This document shows positions 35,200-43,754 of a DNA stretch of 64,000 nucleotides, in pieces. The notes under the pieces were generated by a model. That model searched no databases. It had not been told where the DNA came from and worked only from the letters and a program-made list of their open reading frames with translations. A program made the translations under genes and the position numbers. Position 1 is the first letter of the stretch; every line of letters begins with the position of its first letter. Source of the stretch: Kaistia algarum (GTDB taxonomy: Bacteria; Pseudomonadota; Alphaproteobacteria; Rhizobiales; Kaistiaceae). Location of the stretch: positions 2,108,001 through 2,172,000 of the forward strand of contig NZ_JAPKNJ010000001.1 in NCBI RefSeq assembly GCF_026343945.1, given 5' to 3'.

Positions 35200-36072
35200 A
35201 TGGCCGACGAACCCAACAAGCCCGGCGATGGCGCGGAGAGGGTCGAGCGCTATCGCGGCATGGATCGGGCGATGCTCGATGTCGCCTATAGCAATCGTGC
35301 GGTGGTGACCGACTGGCAGGCCTATTTGGACCGCTGGACGCGCGAGGGCGAGGCGCTTTACGCCGCCTCCGGCGTGGAGCGGGACGTTCGCTATGGCGCC
35401 ATGCCGCGCCAGCGCATGGACCTGTTCCTACCCGAGACGCTGGATGCGCCGGTCTGTTTCTTTCTGCATGGCGGCTATTGGCAGTGGAACGACAAGGAGG
35501 GGCAGGCCCATGTGGCGCGCGGCCTGCTTGGCCGCGGCATAGGCGCTGCGATCGGCGAATACACGTTGGCGCCGCAAGCGACGATGGCGGAGATCTGCGC
35601 CGAGGCCACCGATCAGGTTGCCTTCCTCGCCGAGGAACTGGCGCTTCGCGGACGCACCGGCGGACTCTATCTCGCCGGCATTTCGACCGGCGCCCATCTT
35701 GCCGCGCTATCGCTCGGCCGGCCGGATGTTCGCGGCGCGCTGCTGATCAGCGGCATCTATGACCTCGACCCGATCCGAGTCGCTTCGCTCAACGACGCGA
35801 TCGGCATGGACCGGGAGACCGCCCGGCGATTTTCGCCGCTGCACGACGTTCCTGCCGAGACGGCGCCGGTGATCCTCGCCCATGGCGCGCTGGAGATTCC
35901 GGAAATCCGCCGCCAGTCGGCCGATTATCACGCGACGCTCATCGCGCTCGGGCGGGACGCAACCTTGCTTTCCGTGCCTGATACCAATCACTTCTCGGTT
36001 CTGGACCAGTTGGCCGCGCCGGACGGGTTCCTCGCAGAAGCGCTCTCCGCGCTGGTCGTGCGGACAAGCTAG
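35200..36072 (+). CDS. Kynurenine-formamidase-like alpha/beta hydrolase
   Basis: 290 residues. HGGYW (90-94) is the oxyanion-hole motif shared by KynB/AFMID-type formamidases and related esterases. GISTG (160-164) holds nucleophile Ser162 and the late His264 (PDTNHFSVLDQL) completes the triad; the acid is probably Glu232 or nearby. It would cleave an N-formyl, amide or ester bond of a small, probably aromatic or heterocyclic, compound. Cytoplasmic, no signal. It lies 10 bases ahead of a GntR gene. GAGGAG is the ribosome site. Confidence 0.85.
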   Translation: MADEPNKPGDGAERVERYRGMDRAMLDVAYSNRAVVTDWQAYLDRWTREGEALYAASGVERDVRYGAMPRQRMDLFLPETLDAPVCFFLHGGYWQWNDKEGQAHVARGLLGRGIGAAIGEYTLAPQATMAEICAEATDQVAFLAEELALRGRTGGLYLAGISTGAHLAALSLGRPDVRGALLISGIYDLDPIRVASLNDAIGMDRETARRFSPLHDVPAETAPVILAHGALEIPEIRRQSADYHATLIALGRDATLLSVPDTNHFSVLDQLAAPDGFLAEALSALVVRTS

Positions 36073-36082
36073 GGAGGGGCCG

Positions 36083-36859
36083 TTGACGGAAGAGCCCGAA
36101 AGGAAGCCGAAGGCGCGGCGCTCCAAGAGCGTCGCCAGCGGCGAGCCGCCCGAACTTGTCGGGCTGGAGCTGCGGCCGGCCGGCCTTACGGCTGTCGAGC
36201 AGGCCGCTTTCCGCAAGCTGATGGATGCGATTGCCGAGCGGCGGCTGCTGCCGGGCGTCAAGCTGGTCGAGGAGGACCTTGCCGGCATTTTCGGCGTCAG
36301 CCGCGAGCGGATCCGGCGCATCCTCCTGGTCTTGTCGCAGCACGATATCGTCCGCCTGGAGCCCAATCGCGGCGCCTTCGTCGCGCGCCCGACCTTTGCC
36401 GAATGTCGCGACGCCTTCGAGGGGCGGCGGCTGATCGAGCGTCATGTTGTGCGGACGCTTGCCGCGCTTGGCCCGGCGCGACGGCGCATGATCGTCTCCC
36501 ATCTGCGCCGTCACACCGCCGAGGAGGATGCCGCGATCGCGCTGGGGGATCGGCTGGCGGAAGTCCGGCTGTCGGGCGAATTCCATCTGAAGCTGGCGGC
36601 CTTTGCCGGCAACGCGCGGCTGCTGCGCATGCTGCAGGACATCATCCCGCAAATGTCGCTGGCGCTCGCCGCCCATACGCATGCGCAGGATCTCGACTGT
36701 TCGATCGGCGAACATGGCGCGCTGCTGGATGCGATCGCGGCGGGCGATGGCGAGGCCGCCGACCGGCTGCTGACCCATCATCTGGAACACATGGAAGCCG
36801 CGCTGCTGCATGGCATTCATGATGAGGAGGACAGCCTCGCCGCCGCGCTCGGCGGATAG
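36083..36859 (+). CDS. GntR-family (FCD) regulator with TTG start
   Basis: 258 residues from a TTG codon 3 bases after GGGAGGGG. The first in-frame ATG would remove part of the first helix of the winged domain (LTAVEQAAFRKLMDAIAERRLLPGVKLVEEDLAGIFGVSRERIRRILLVLSQHDIVRLEPNRGAFV), so TTG is preferred. Residues 95-250 are FCD-like. It has a basic, Lys-rich N-terminal tail (EEPERKPKARRSKS). It is the likely regulator of its own operon and of the palindrome at 35115-35134. Related to the GntR at 36992. Confidence 0.88.
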   Translation: MTEEPERKPKARRSKSVASGEPPELVGLELRPAGLTAVEQAAFRKLMDAIAERRLLPGVKLVEEDLAGIFGVSRERIRRILLVLSQHDIVRLEPNRGAFVARPTFAECRDAFEGRRLIERHVVRTLAALGPARRRMIVSHLRRHTAEEDAAIALGDRLAEVRLSGEFHLKLAAFAGNARLLRMLQDIIPQMSLALAAHTHAQDLDCSIGEHGALLDAIAAGDGEAADRLLTHHLEHMEAALLHGIHDEEDSLAAALGG

Positions 36860-36991
36860 CCTTCCGTCCATGCCGGGCTGCAAATGGCGTCACCCTCCGC
36901 TTCCGGTGCTCACCTACAGATGTACGCTCCGCCGCGGTTCTCGGTAGCCACCATCTTCGCCGCGGCCCGAACCGGATGCCGGTGGTAAATC

Positions 36992-37672
36992 CTAACCCGT
37001 GCGGCTGACGACGCGAGCAAGGTCGATGTCGCGAGGGGCGGCCGGGCGGAGGTCGAGGCCTTTTTCCAGCGTGAACAAGCAGCGCTCCATGGTTCGCGCC
37101 GCGACGATGCTCTCGCCGCGATCGATCTCGGCGAGCAGCGTGCCGTAATGGGCGGAGGCCCGCGCGAAGGTGTCGGTCGTGCCATAGAGGCCGAGGATCA
37201 GGGCCGAGCGCAGGATCAGCCGCTCGAGCGCCTGGGCCAGCGATTCATTGTGGGCGAGTGCTGCGAGCGAACGGTGAAAGGCGCTGATCGAGGCAATGGC
37301 CTGTTGGCGGTTGCCATGGACCCAGGTCCGTTCGCGGTCGTCGAGCTGCGCCTTCAGCGCGTTCAGCTGCGGGGTCAGGATCGTGCGGGTGACGATCTCG
37401 GTGGTGACCCGCTCGATCACGCGGCGCGCCTCGAAGACGTCGCGGGCCTCTTTGTTGCCTGGTGTCGAGACGAAGGCGCCGCGGTTGCGCTTCAGCTCCA
37501 CCAGATCCTCGAAGGCGAGGCGCTGCAGGACGGTGCGGATGCGCGCTCGATTCACGCTCCACTGCTCCGCGAGCATCTCCTCGGGCAGCTTGGTGCCCGG
37601 TGGCAATTTGCCATCGGAGATGGCCGAGCGGATGCGCGCGGCGAGGGCATCCTCGATTGAACCGTCTTCCAT
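36992..37672 (-). CDS. GntR-family (FCD) regulator
   Basis: 226 residues. The winged helix occupies about 5-75 (EDALAARIRSAISDGKLPPGTKLPEEMLAEQWSVNRARIRTVLQRLAFEDLVELKRNRGAFV) and the FCD domain follows (VFEARRVIERVTTEIVTRT, HRSLAALAHNESLAQALERLI). The start at ATG 37672 is preferred because GGGGATGA lies just upstream, whereas ATG 37708 has no site. It is divergent from dioxygenase B, with GntR-type palindromes between them, so it probably controls that operon and itself. Confidence 0.9.
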   Translation of the reverse strand: MEDGSIEDALAARIRSAISDGKLPPGTKLPEEMLAEQWSVNRARIRTVLQRLAFEDLVELKRNRGAFVSTPGNKEARDVFEARRVIERVTTEIVTRTILTPQLNALKAQLDDRERTWVHGNRQQAIASISAFHRSLAALAHNESLAQALERLILRSALILGLYGTTDTFARASAHYGTLLAEIDRGESIVAARTMERCLFTLEKGLDLRPAAPRDIDLARVVSRTG

Positions 37673-37740
37673 TTCATCCCCGTTCCGGCCACCGCCGATG
37701 CCGTTCATAGCAGCCCGGTCGTGCTCACAATAGCGGCAAT

Positions 37741-37773
37741 GATTGTCAACAATCCAGACAGAGACGTTGACAA
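37741..37773. promoter_or_regulatory. GntR-type operator cluster ahead of dioxygenase B
   Basis: GATTGTCAACAATC (37741-37754) has perfect 6-bp arms around a 2-base centre. TTGTCAAC (37743-37750) also forms an exact inverted repeat with GTTGACAA (37766-37773). Both fit operator half-sites of a FadR-type regulator between the divergent GntR (ends at 37672) and dioxygenase B (starts at 37882). Confidence 0.5.
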
Positions 37774-37881
37774 AAAGAGGTCCACTGAGTCGGAATCTCT
37801 CTAAGTATATGATTTCATTCATATGGCACGGTGCGTGCTTCGAATTGATCCAAATCAAATCGATTCTGGAGAGGTTCGCCC

Positions 37882-38874
37882 ATGAAAATGACATCCATCC
37901 CCGTCATCGATATCGCTCCCTTCCTGGAGGGAACGCCCGAGGGACGCGAGAAAGTTGCCGCCGACATCCGCAAGGCCGGCGAGGAAATCGGCTTCTTCGT
38001 CATCCGTGGGCATGGCGTCGACCAGGCGATGATCGATGCCACCTATGATGCGGGGTCGAGCTTCTTCCGCCTGCCGGTCGAGGACAAGCTCACCATCCGC
38101 CAGCCGCCCGGCAACATCCCGCGCGGCTATACGCCGTTCAAGGGCGAGACGCTGGCGGCGAGCCTCGGCAAGGCAGCGCCGGGTGATTTGAAGGAGATGA
38201 TCGATATCGGCCCGGTCGACGTGCCGGGCGGCGAATATTACAGCGGCCCGGAGGCCGGCTACTATTTCTACCAGAACCTCTGGCCGGAGAAGCCGGCCGG
38301 CTTCCAGACTGTCATGGAGGCCTATTACCGGCGGATGAACCGCCTCGCCAATGATCTGATGGCGATCTTCGCCCATGCGCTCGACCTGCCGGAGAACTTC
38401 TTCTTCGACAAGCTCGACAAGAATATCTCGGCGCTGCGGCTCATCTGCTACCCGGAACAATCCGAAGCCCCCGAGCCGGGCCAGCTCCGCAGCGGCGCCC
38501 ATACGGATTACGGCACGCTGACCATCCTGATGGCCGACAAGGCCGCCGGCGGGCTGCAGGCGTTGCATCGCGACGGCTATTGGGTCGACGTGATGGTCGA
38601 GCCCGGTACCTATGTCGTCAATATCGGCGACATCATGCAGATCTGGACCAATGACCGCTGGGTCTCGACGTTGCACCGCGTGGTCAATCCGCCGCGCGAG
38701 GTCGCCGATACGGCGCGGCGCCATTCGGTCGTGTTCTTCCACCAGCCCAATTATGATTCGCTGATCGAGGCGCTGCCGTCCTGCTTCGACGCCCAGCATC
38801 CCCGCAAATACGAGGCGATCACCTACAAGGAACACTGGAACTACAAGTGGAACGCCACCAAGGCGAAGATGTGA
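37882..38874 (+). CDS. Isopenicillin-N-synthase-like Fe(II)/2-oxoglutarate dioxygenase B
   Basis: 330 residues. Iron ligands are H207, D209 (HTDYGTL) and H265 (LHRVVN), with R280 for 2-oxoglutarate binding. IPVIDIAPFLEGTPEGREK and EIGFFVIRGHG parallel dioxygenase A almost residue for residue, so the pair is a duplication. It has a longer Asp/Tyr-rich middle part. First gene of an operon with a CapA-like protein and a ribose-type ABC importer, and divergent from a GntR gene. GGAGAGG precedes the ATG. Substrate unknown. Confidence 0.93.
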   Translation: MKMTSIPVIDIAPFLEGTPEGREKVAADIRKAGEEIGFFVIRGHGVDQAMIDATYDAGSSFFRLPVEDKLTIRQPPGNIPRGYTPFKGETLAASLGKAAPGDLKEMIDIGPVDVPGGEYYSGPEAGYYFYQNLWPEKPAGFQTVMEAYYRRMNRLANDLMAIFAHALDLPENFFFDKLDKNISALRLICYPEQSEAPEPGQLRSGAHTDYGTLTILMADKAAGGLQALHRDGYWVDVMVEPGTYVVNIGDIMQIWTNDRWVSTLHRVVNPPREVADTARRHSVVFFHQPNYDSLIEALPSCFDAQHPRKYEAITYKEHWNYKWNATKAKM

Positions 38875-38899
38875 GCGCGGTCCGGGCAGGAGAGCTGCA

Positions 38900-39967
38900 A
38901 TGACCGCGATCCGCATCGCCCTCGGCGGCGACATCCTTCCGGTATGGCCGCTAGCGAACCCGCCGGCGGCGAGCGCGGCGATCTATGCGCATGTCGGCGC
39001 CGCCGATTTCGCGATCGGCAATTTCGAGATGCCGCTGACGGATCGCGGCACACGGGTGCAGAAGCTGCTCAACATCCGCGCGCCGGCCGCGATCGCCACC
39101 GATGTGCCGGGGCTCGGCTTCGATGTCGTCACGATCGCCAACAACCACGCCGTGGACTACGGCTGGGAGGGGCTGGCCGACACGCGCGCCGGGCTGGAGG
39201 CCGCTGGCCTTGCGGTCATCGGCGTCGGCGAAACACGGGCGATCGCGGCCCGTCCGGTCTATCGCGATGTCGGCGGACTGAAGGTCGGCGTCATCGCCTT
39301 TTCCTGCCTGACGCCCACGGGCATGAGCGCGGCGGCGGACAGGCCGGGTCTCTCGCCGATCCATGTGCGCACGTCCTATGAGATCGATCCCTGGTACCAG
39401 ATGGAGGAGCCGGGCGACCCCTCGGTGCTGAAGGTGCGCACCGAGGTCGCCGCCGAGGATCTTGCCTTCGCGGCGGACGCTGTCCGCGACGCCAAAGCGC
39501 AGTGCGATTTCCTCGTGGTGACCATCCATTGGGGCTTCGGCTCGGGCGAGGACCTTGCCGAATACCAGTTGCCGCTCGGCCGGGCGCTGATCGATGCCGG
39601 CGCCGATGTCGTGCACGGCCACCACCCGCACGCCATCCACGGCATCGGCTTCCATCAGGCCAAGCCGATCTTCTTCTCCGCCGGCACCTTCATCGGCCAG
39701 CAGGTGTTCCTCGACGCCTCGCCGCAAGTGCATGCGCTTTGGGCCGGCATGTCGCCGGACGGCTATGTCGCCAGCCTCGACATCGAGGGCGGCGCGATCC
39801 GCGCGATCCGCCTCCTGCCCACCACGCTCAACGAACAGAGACTGCCGGTCCGCGCCGAAGGCGCCATCGCGGACCGGATCACCGAGCGCATCGGACGTCT
39901 GTCCGGCCCGCTCGGGGCGCAGGTCGAACCGTCGGGGGGCGAGATCCTCGTCCGTCCCAATCCTTGA
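38900..39967 (+). CDS. CapA-family metallophosphatase-fold protein
   Basis: 355 residues. IRIALGGDILPVW and IGNFEMPLTD, then VVTIANNHAVDYG, HWGFGSGEDLAEYQ and VHGHHPHAIHGIG, are the PGA_cap (CapA) motifs, a calcineurin-like fold with His/Asp metal ligands. The family is named for poly-gamma-glutamate capsule synthesis but many members are encoded in catabolic operons with unknown activity. There is no signal peptide or membrane anchor, unlike true CapA, so an intracellular hydrolase is more likely. It starts 25 bases after dioxygenase B. Confidence 0.85.
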   Translation: MTAIRIALGGDILPVWPLANPPAASAAIYAHVGAADFAIGNFEMPLTDRGTRVQKLLNIRAPAAIATDVPGLGFDVVTIANNHAVDYGWEGLADTRAGLEAAGLAVIGVGETRAIAARPVYRDVGGLKVGVIAFSCLTPTGMSAAADRPGLSPIHVRTSYEIDPWYQMEEPGDPSVLKVRTEVAAEDLAFAADAVRDAKAQCDFLVVTIHWGFGSGEDLAEYQLPLGRALIDAGADVVHGHHPHAIHGIGFHQAKPIFFSAGTFIGQQVFLDASPQVHALWAGMSPDGYVASLDIEGGAIRAIRLLPTTLNEQRLPVRAEGAIADRITERIGRLSGPLGAQVEPSGGEILVRPNP

Positions 39968-40035
39968 AGCCAGAAGCCGCGAGCAAGGCCCCACAGCCTC
40001 CGCGCTCGCCAGGACATAAGATAAGGGGAATGATC

Positions 40036-41031
40036 ATGACCAACACGACCCGGGACCTCACGACGCGCGGCATCACCCGCCGCCTCGCCGTCATGGCCTT
40101 CGGCGCCGCGATCCTCGCGACCGCCTCTTTCTCGACCTCCGCCTTTGCCGAGAACAAGAAGATCGCTGTGAGCTTCCCGAACGCCTCGGTGATCGGCGCC
40201 GTCATCACCTCGCTGGAGGCCGCCAAGGCCAAGGGCAAGGAGATGGGCTACGACGTCGTGGTCGACGATCCCGGTACCGATCTGAACAAGCAGATCAACA
40301 CGATCAAAACCTGGGTCGAGCAGAAGGTCCCGGTCATCGTCGTCAATACGCTGCAGCCGGCTGCCTTCGAGTCCGTCGCCAAGCAGGCGCGTGAGGCTGG
40401 CATCATCTGGATCACCTATGGCCAGAAGATCGAGAACCAGGACGCGACGGTCGGCTATGCGCAATATCCCGATGGTCGCACGCTTGGCGAATATGCCGGC
40501 GAATGGGTGACGAAGACCCAGGGCGGCAAGGGTAAGGCGATCATCCTCGGCTATGAGAAGGGCGTCTGGGGCCAGCAGCGCGGCGCCGGCATCAAGGAAG
40601 GCCTGCTCGCAAAGGCGCCGGGCGTCGAGATCGTCGCCGAGCAGGATGCGATTTCGCCGACGGAAGGCCTCAACGTCACGCGCTCGCTGCTGCAGGCGCA
40701 TCCCGACGCCAACATCATCCTCGGCGTCGAGGATCCGGCGACCGAGGGCGCCTACAAGGCCTGGATCGCCGCTGGCAAGGACAAGGCCGACCCGACCGGC
40801 TTCATCGGCGGCATGGACGGCACGGTGCCGGCGCTGAAGCTGCTCAAGGAGGGCGGCACGGTCTATCGCGGCTCGATGGCGATCCCGCTGGTTCAGGTTG
40901 GCTATGCCATCGTCGAGACGGCTGACAAGCTGCTGAAGGGCGAAAAGACCGGAGACGTCATCGTCCCGCTCGAACTCGTCACCGAGAAGTCGCCGAAGGC
41001 TGAGGAATATCTGAAGCAGCAGGGCGAGTAG
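40036..41031 (+). CDS. Ribose-type ABC transporter substrate-binding protein
   Basis: 331 residues. The Sec signal cleaves after SAFA (TTRGITRRLAVMAFGAAILATASF region). The mature protein is a periplasmic-binding type I sugar binder (KIAVSFPNASVIGAVITSLEAAKAKGKEMGYDVVV and VPVIVVNTLQPAAFESVAKQA). AAGGGG sits 7 bases before ATG 40036, so the ATG at 40030 is less likely. The ATPase and permease follow. A strong hairpin between this gene and the ATPase would stabilise its message. Confidence 0.92.
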   Translation: MTNTTRDLTTRGITRRLAVMAFGAAILATASFSTSAFAENKKIAVSFPNASVIGAVITSLEAAKAKGKEMGYDVVVDDPGTDLNKQINTIKTWVEQKVPVIVVNTLQPAAFESVAKQAREAGIIWITYGQKIENQDATVGYAQYPDGRTLGEYAGEWVTKTQGGKGKAIILGYEKGVWGQQRGAGIKEGLLAKAPGVEIVAEQDAISPTEGLNVTRSLLQAHPDANIILGVEDPATEGAYKAWIAAGKDKADPTGFIGGMDGTVPALKLLKEGGTVYRGSMAIPLVQVGYAIVETADKLLKGEKTGDVIVPLELVTEKSPKAEEYLKQQGE

Positions 41032-41056
41032 CGGCCCGCTTCTTGCTCGAAACAAG

Positions 41057-41084
41057 GGCGGACGGGGCTCGCGCTCCGTCCGCC
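41057..41084 (+). other. Intercistronic hairpin between binding-protein and ATPase genes
   Basis: GGCGGACGG (41057-41065) pairs with CCGTCCGCC (41076-41084); three inner pairs close it to a 12-bp stem with a 4-base loop. There is no U-tract, so it is more likely an RNA-stabilising or attenuating element of the kind that raises binding-protein levels over the membrane components. It covers the region just ahead of ATG 41089. Confidence 0.65.
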
Positions 41085-41115
41085 TCGAATGACGATCCAG
41101 CCGCCGGGAGTGCCC

Positions 41116-42615
41116 ATGCCGTTCGCCGTCCATGCCCTGCGCAAATCCTATGGCGGGGTGGAAGTCCTGAAAGGCGTCGATCTCCAGGTCGCCGATGGGG
41201 AGATCCACGCCCTGCTCGGCGCCAATGGCGCCGGCAAATCGACCTTGATCAAATGCCTCTCCGGCGCGATCCAGCCGGATTCTGGCATCATGATCGTCGG
41301 GCAGGAGCGCTATGAGGCCTTCACGCCGAAGACGTCCAAGCAGTCGGGCATCGCGGTCATCTACCAGGACCTCTCGCTGGCAACGAGCCTCGACGTCTCA
41401 GACAACATGTTTCTCGGCCAGGAGCTGCGCCTCGGGCCGTTCGTGCGCAAGCGAGCCCAGCGCCGCGAGGCCGGCGAATGGCTGAAGCAGCTTGGCGCCA
41501 CGATCCGCCCGACCGCGGCGCTGTCGAGCCTCGGCAATGCCGGGCTGCAGACGGTCGAGATCGCCAAGGCGCTCCGGACGCGGCCCAAGGTGCTGATCCT
41601 CGACGAGCCGACCGCCGCGCTTTCCGAGAAGGAAGCGGAAGCGCTCGGCGAGCAGATGCTGGAATTGAAGAAGCAGAACCTGCCACTGCTCTATGTGACG
41701 CATCGCCTCGCCGAAGTGTTCGCGCTGGCCGATCGCGTGACGGTGCTTCGGGGCGGCGAGGTCGTGCTGACCGGCAAGGTGGCCGATCTCTCGCGGGACG
41801 ATCTGGTCGGCGCCATTGCCGGCGAACGGATCCAGCGCGAACGGCCGCCGGAAGCGGAAGTCGAGCGCAAGGTGGCTGTGACGGTGCGCGGGCTCGTTGC
41901 GGCCGGCATCGGACCGGTCGATCTTGACATCCGGGCCGGCGAGGTACTCGGCGTCTTCGGCCTGGTCGGCTCGGGCCGCACGGAGCTGCTCGAGACGCTG
42001 TTCGGCAGCCAGCGCGCCTTTGGCGGTACGGTGATGCTGGATGGCGAGCGCATCCGCGGTTCCAGCCCTGGCGATGCGGTCGCGGCCGGCATCGCGCTGG
42101 TCCCTTCCGACCGGCTGCGCAAGAGCATCATCGCGCCGCTTTCGGCGGGCGAAAACATGCTGCTGCCCTCCTATCTGCGGCTGGCCATGGCAGGTCTTCG
42201 CAACCGGCTCGCCGAGCGATCCGCTTTCGATGCCGCTGTTGGCCAGCTCAATCTGCAGCCGCCGCGCATCGATCTGCAGGCGCGCCGCTTCTCCGGCGGC
42301 AACCAGCAGAAGCTCGTCATCGCCCGCTGGCTCAACACCACCATTGCCTGCCGGCTGCTGATGCTGGACGAGCCCACGCAGGGCGTCGATGTGGGGGCGC
42401 GCCGCGACATCTATGCCGCCATTCGCGCCAGCGCCGATGCGGGGAAGAGCGTTCTCGTAACGTCGTCTGAGCCCGAGGAACTGGTCCAGATCGCCGACCG
42501 GGTCATCGTGCTGTCCGCTGGGCGGATCGCGGCGACGGTCGATTACAACGACATCGACGAAGCGCGCCTCCTCAAGCTGGCGCATCAGGTCGAACATCAG
42601 GGACAAGCCGCCTAA
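41116..42615 (+). CDS. Ribose-type ABC transporter ATPase (RbsA/MglA-like)
   Basis: 499 residues with two ABC modules. The first has Walker A GANGAGKSTL, DEPTAALSEKEAEALG and VTHRLAEVF; the second has GSGRTELLETLFG and the signature FSGGNQQKLVIARWL with DEPTQGVDVGARRDIY. Degenerate second-site Walker A is usual in this family. Start ATG 41116 is chosen because CGGGAG is 7 bases upstream and the upstream ATG 41089 sits against a hairpin. It shares one base with the permease start (TAATG). Confidence 0.93.
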   Translation: MPFAVHALRKSYGGVEVLKGVDLQVADGEIHALLGANGAGKSTLIKCLSGAIQPDSGIMIVGQERYEAFTPKTSKQSGIAVIYQDLSLATSLDVSDNMFLGQELRLGPFVRKRAQRREAGEWLKQLGATIRPTAALSSLGNAGLQTVEIAKALRTRPKVLILDEPTAALSEKEAEALGEQMLELKKQNLPLLYVTHRLAEVFALADRVTVLRGGEVVLTGKVADLSRDDLVGAIAGERIQRERPPEAEVERKVAVTVRGLVAAGIGPVDLDIRAGEVLGVFGLVGSGRTELLETLFGSQRAFGGTVMLDGERIRGSSPGDAVAAGIALVPSDRLRKSIIAPLSAGENMLLPSYLRLAMAGLRNRLAERSAFDAAVGQLNLQPPRIDLQARRFSGGNQQKLVIARWLNTTIACRLLMLDEPTQGVDVGARRDIYAAIRASADAGKSVLVTSSEPEELVQIADRVIVLSAGRIAATVDYNDIDEARLLKLAHQVEHQGQAA

Positions 42616-43646
42616 TGAGCATCGAAGCCGCACCCTCGCCCCGCGTCCGCCGTGGCCCGCCGGTCGAACTCGTCGTCAACAACATCCTGCTGATCGCCCT
42701 GGTGCTGCTCATCGGCTATTTCACTATGCAGAGCGGGTCGTTCCTGACCGTCTCCAACTTCAAGGTGATCCTCACCAACTACGCCGCGATCGGCGTCGTC
42801 GCCTCGGTGATGGCGCTGCTCGTCATTGCCGGCCAGGTCGATATGTCCGTCGGGTCCAATATCGGCTTCTCCGGCATGGTCACGGCGATTGCGATGACCA
42901 GTTGGGGCATGCCGGCCGGCGTCGGAGTGCTGATCGGCGTCGGCACAGGTGCGCTGGTCGGGCTCGTCAATGGCGTGCTCTGCGCCTATCTGCGCTTCTC
43001 GCCGATCATCGTCACGCTCGGCATGCTCTCCGTGCTGCGCGGCGCGACGCTTCTGATCAATTCGATCGAGATCGCCGGCCTTGGCGACACCTTTTTCTGG
43101 ATCGGCAATGGCTCCCTGCTCGGCATGCCGGTGCTGCTCTGGGTCGTGTTCGCGGTCTTCCTGCTGTCGGCGGCGTTCCTGTCGCTCACCGTCTGGGGGC
43201 GCTACGTCTTCGCGATTGGCGTCAATCCGCAAGCCGCGTTCCTCGCCGCACTTCCCGTCCGTCCGGTCGTGCTCGGGCTCTATGTCGCGACCGGTACCGC
43301 GGCGGGCCTTGCCGGCGTGCTGCTTGCCGCCCGGCTCGACGGCGCCTCGCCCGGCTCGCTCGGGCTGCAGATGGAACTGCAATCGCTGACGATCGTGCTG
43401 CTCGGCGGCGTCGCCTTTGCCGGCGGCCGCGGGCGGATCTTTGGCGTCTTTACCGCCTGGGTATTTCTCGGCGTGCTCGACAACGGCCTCGTCCTTCTGA
43501 ACGTGCCGCCCTTTGTCCAGCTCGTCGCCAGTGGCCTCGCCCTCGTCTTCGCCGCCAGCCTTGATGCGCTGGGCACTTTCCTCGGGCCGCGGCTCGAACA
43601 GCGCCGCCGCGTCAACGAACAGGTGGCGCGGGCGACCGCAGGCTGA
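42615..43646 (+). CDS. Ribose-type ABC transporter permease (RbsC-like)
   Basis: 343 residues, about ten transmembrane segments. VVASVMALLVIAGQVDMSVGSNIGFSGMVTA and VGLVNGVLCAYLRFSPIIVTLGMLSVLRG are signature regions of branched sugar-type permeases. A single polypeptide probably dimerises to form the channel. Last gene of the dioxygenase B operon. The imported substrate would reach dioxygenase B and the CapA-like enzyme directly. Confidence 0.93.
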   Translation: MSIEAAPSPRVRRGPPVELVVNNILLIALVLLIGYFTMQSGSFLTVSNFKVILTNYAAIGVVASVMALLVIAGQVDMSVGSNIGFSGMVTAIAMTSWGMPAGVGVLIGVGTGALVGLVNGVLCAYLRFSPIIVTLGMLSVLRGATLLINSIEIAGLGDTFFWIGNGSLLGMPVLLWVVFAVFLLSAAFLSLTVWGRYVFAIGVNPQAAFLAALPVRPVVLGLYVATGTAAGLAGVLLAARLDGASPGSLGLQMELQSLTIVLLGGVAFAGGRGRIFGVFTAWVFLGVLDNGLVLLNVPPFVQLVASGLALVFAASLDALGTFLGPRLEQRRRVNEQVARATAG

Positions 43647-43693
43647 GCCAGCGAAACGGCAGGCGGCGTCCCAAGAAACGCCGTCCCAAGAAA

Positions 43694-43724
43694 GAAGCCG
43701 CCCATCGGTTCGATGAACGGCTTC
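43694..43724 (-). terminator. dctA terminator (bidirectional hairpin)
   Basis: GAAGCCG (43694-43700) with CGGCTTC (43718-43724) encloses CATCG/CGATG (43703-43707 and 43711-43715), giving a near-perfect stem with a 3-base loop. On the minus strand it is followed by TTTCTT, 30 bases after the dctA stop. The 12-base direct repeat CGTCCCAAGAAA (43667-43678 and 43682-43693) duplicates the T-rich tail. Confidence 0.8.
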
Positions 43725-43754
43725 CCTATCGCAGTGCTCGCGATGCCCGAAGCG

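Noticed and set aside
36860..36991. 132-base gap between the two convergent GntR genes checked for a terminator or small gene
   Set aside because: No stable hairpin with a U-tract and no ORF with coding character.
41089..41118. ATG 41089 as the start of the RbsA-like ATPase
   Set aside because: It follows directly on a strong hairpin with no ribosome site; ATG 41116 has CGGGAG upstream and matches family length.
43667..43693. Two copies of a 12-base repeat considered as a CRISPR-like or mobile-element end
   Set aside because: Only two copies with a 3-base spacer, next to a terminator hairpin; local slippage is the simpler explanation.
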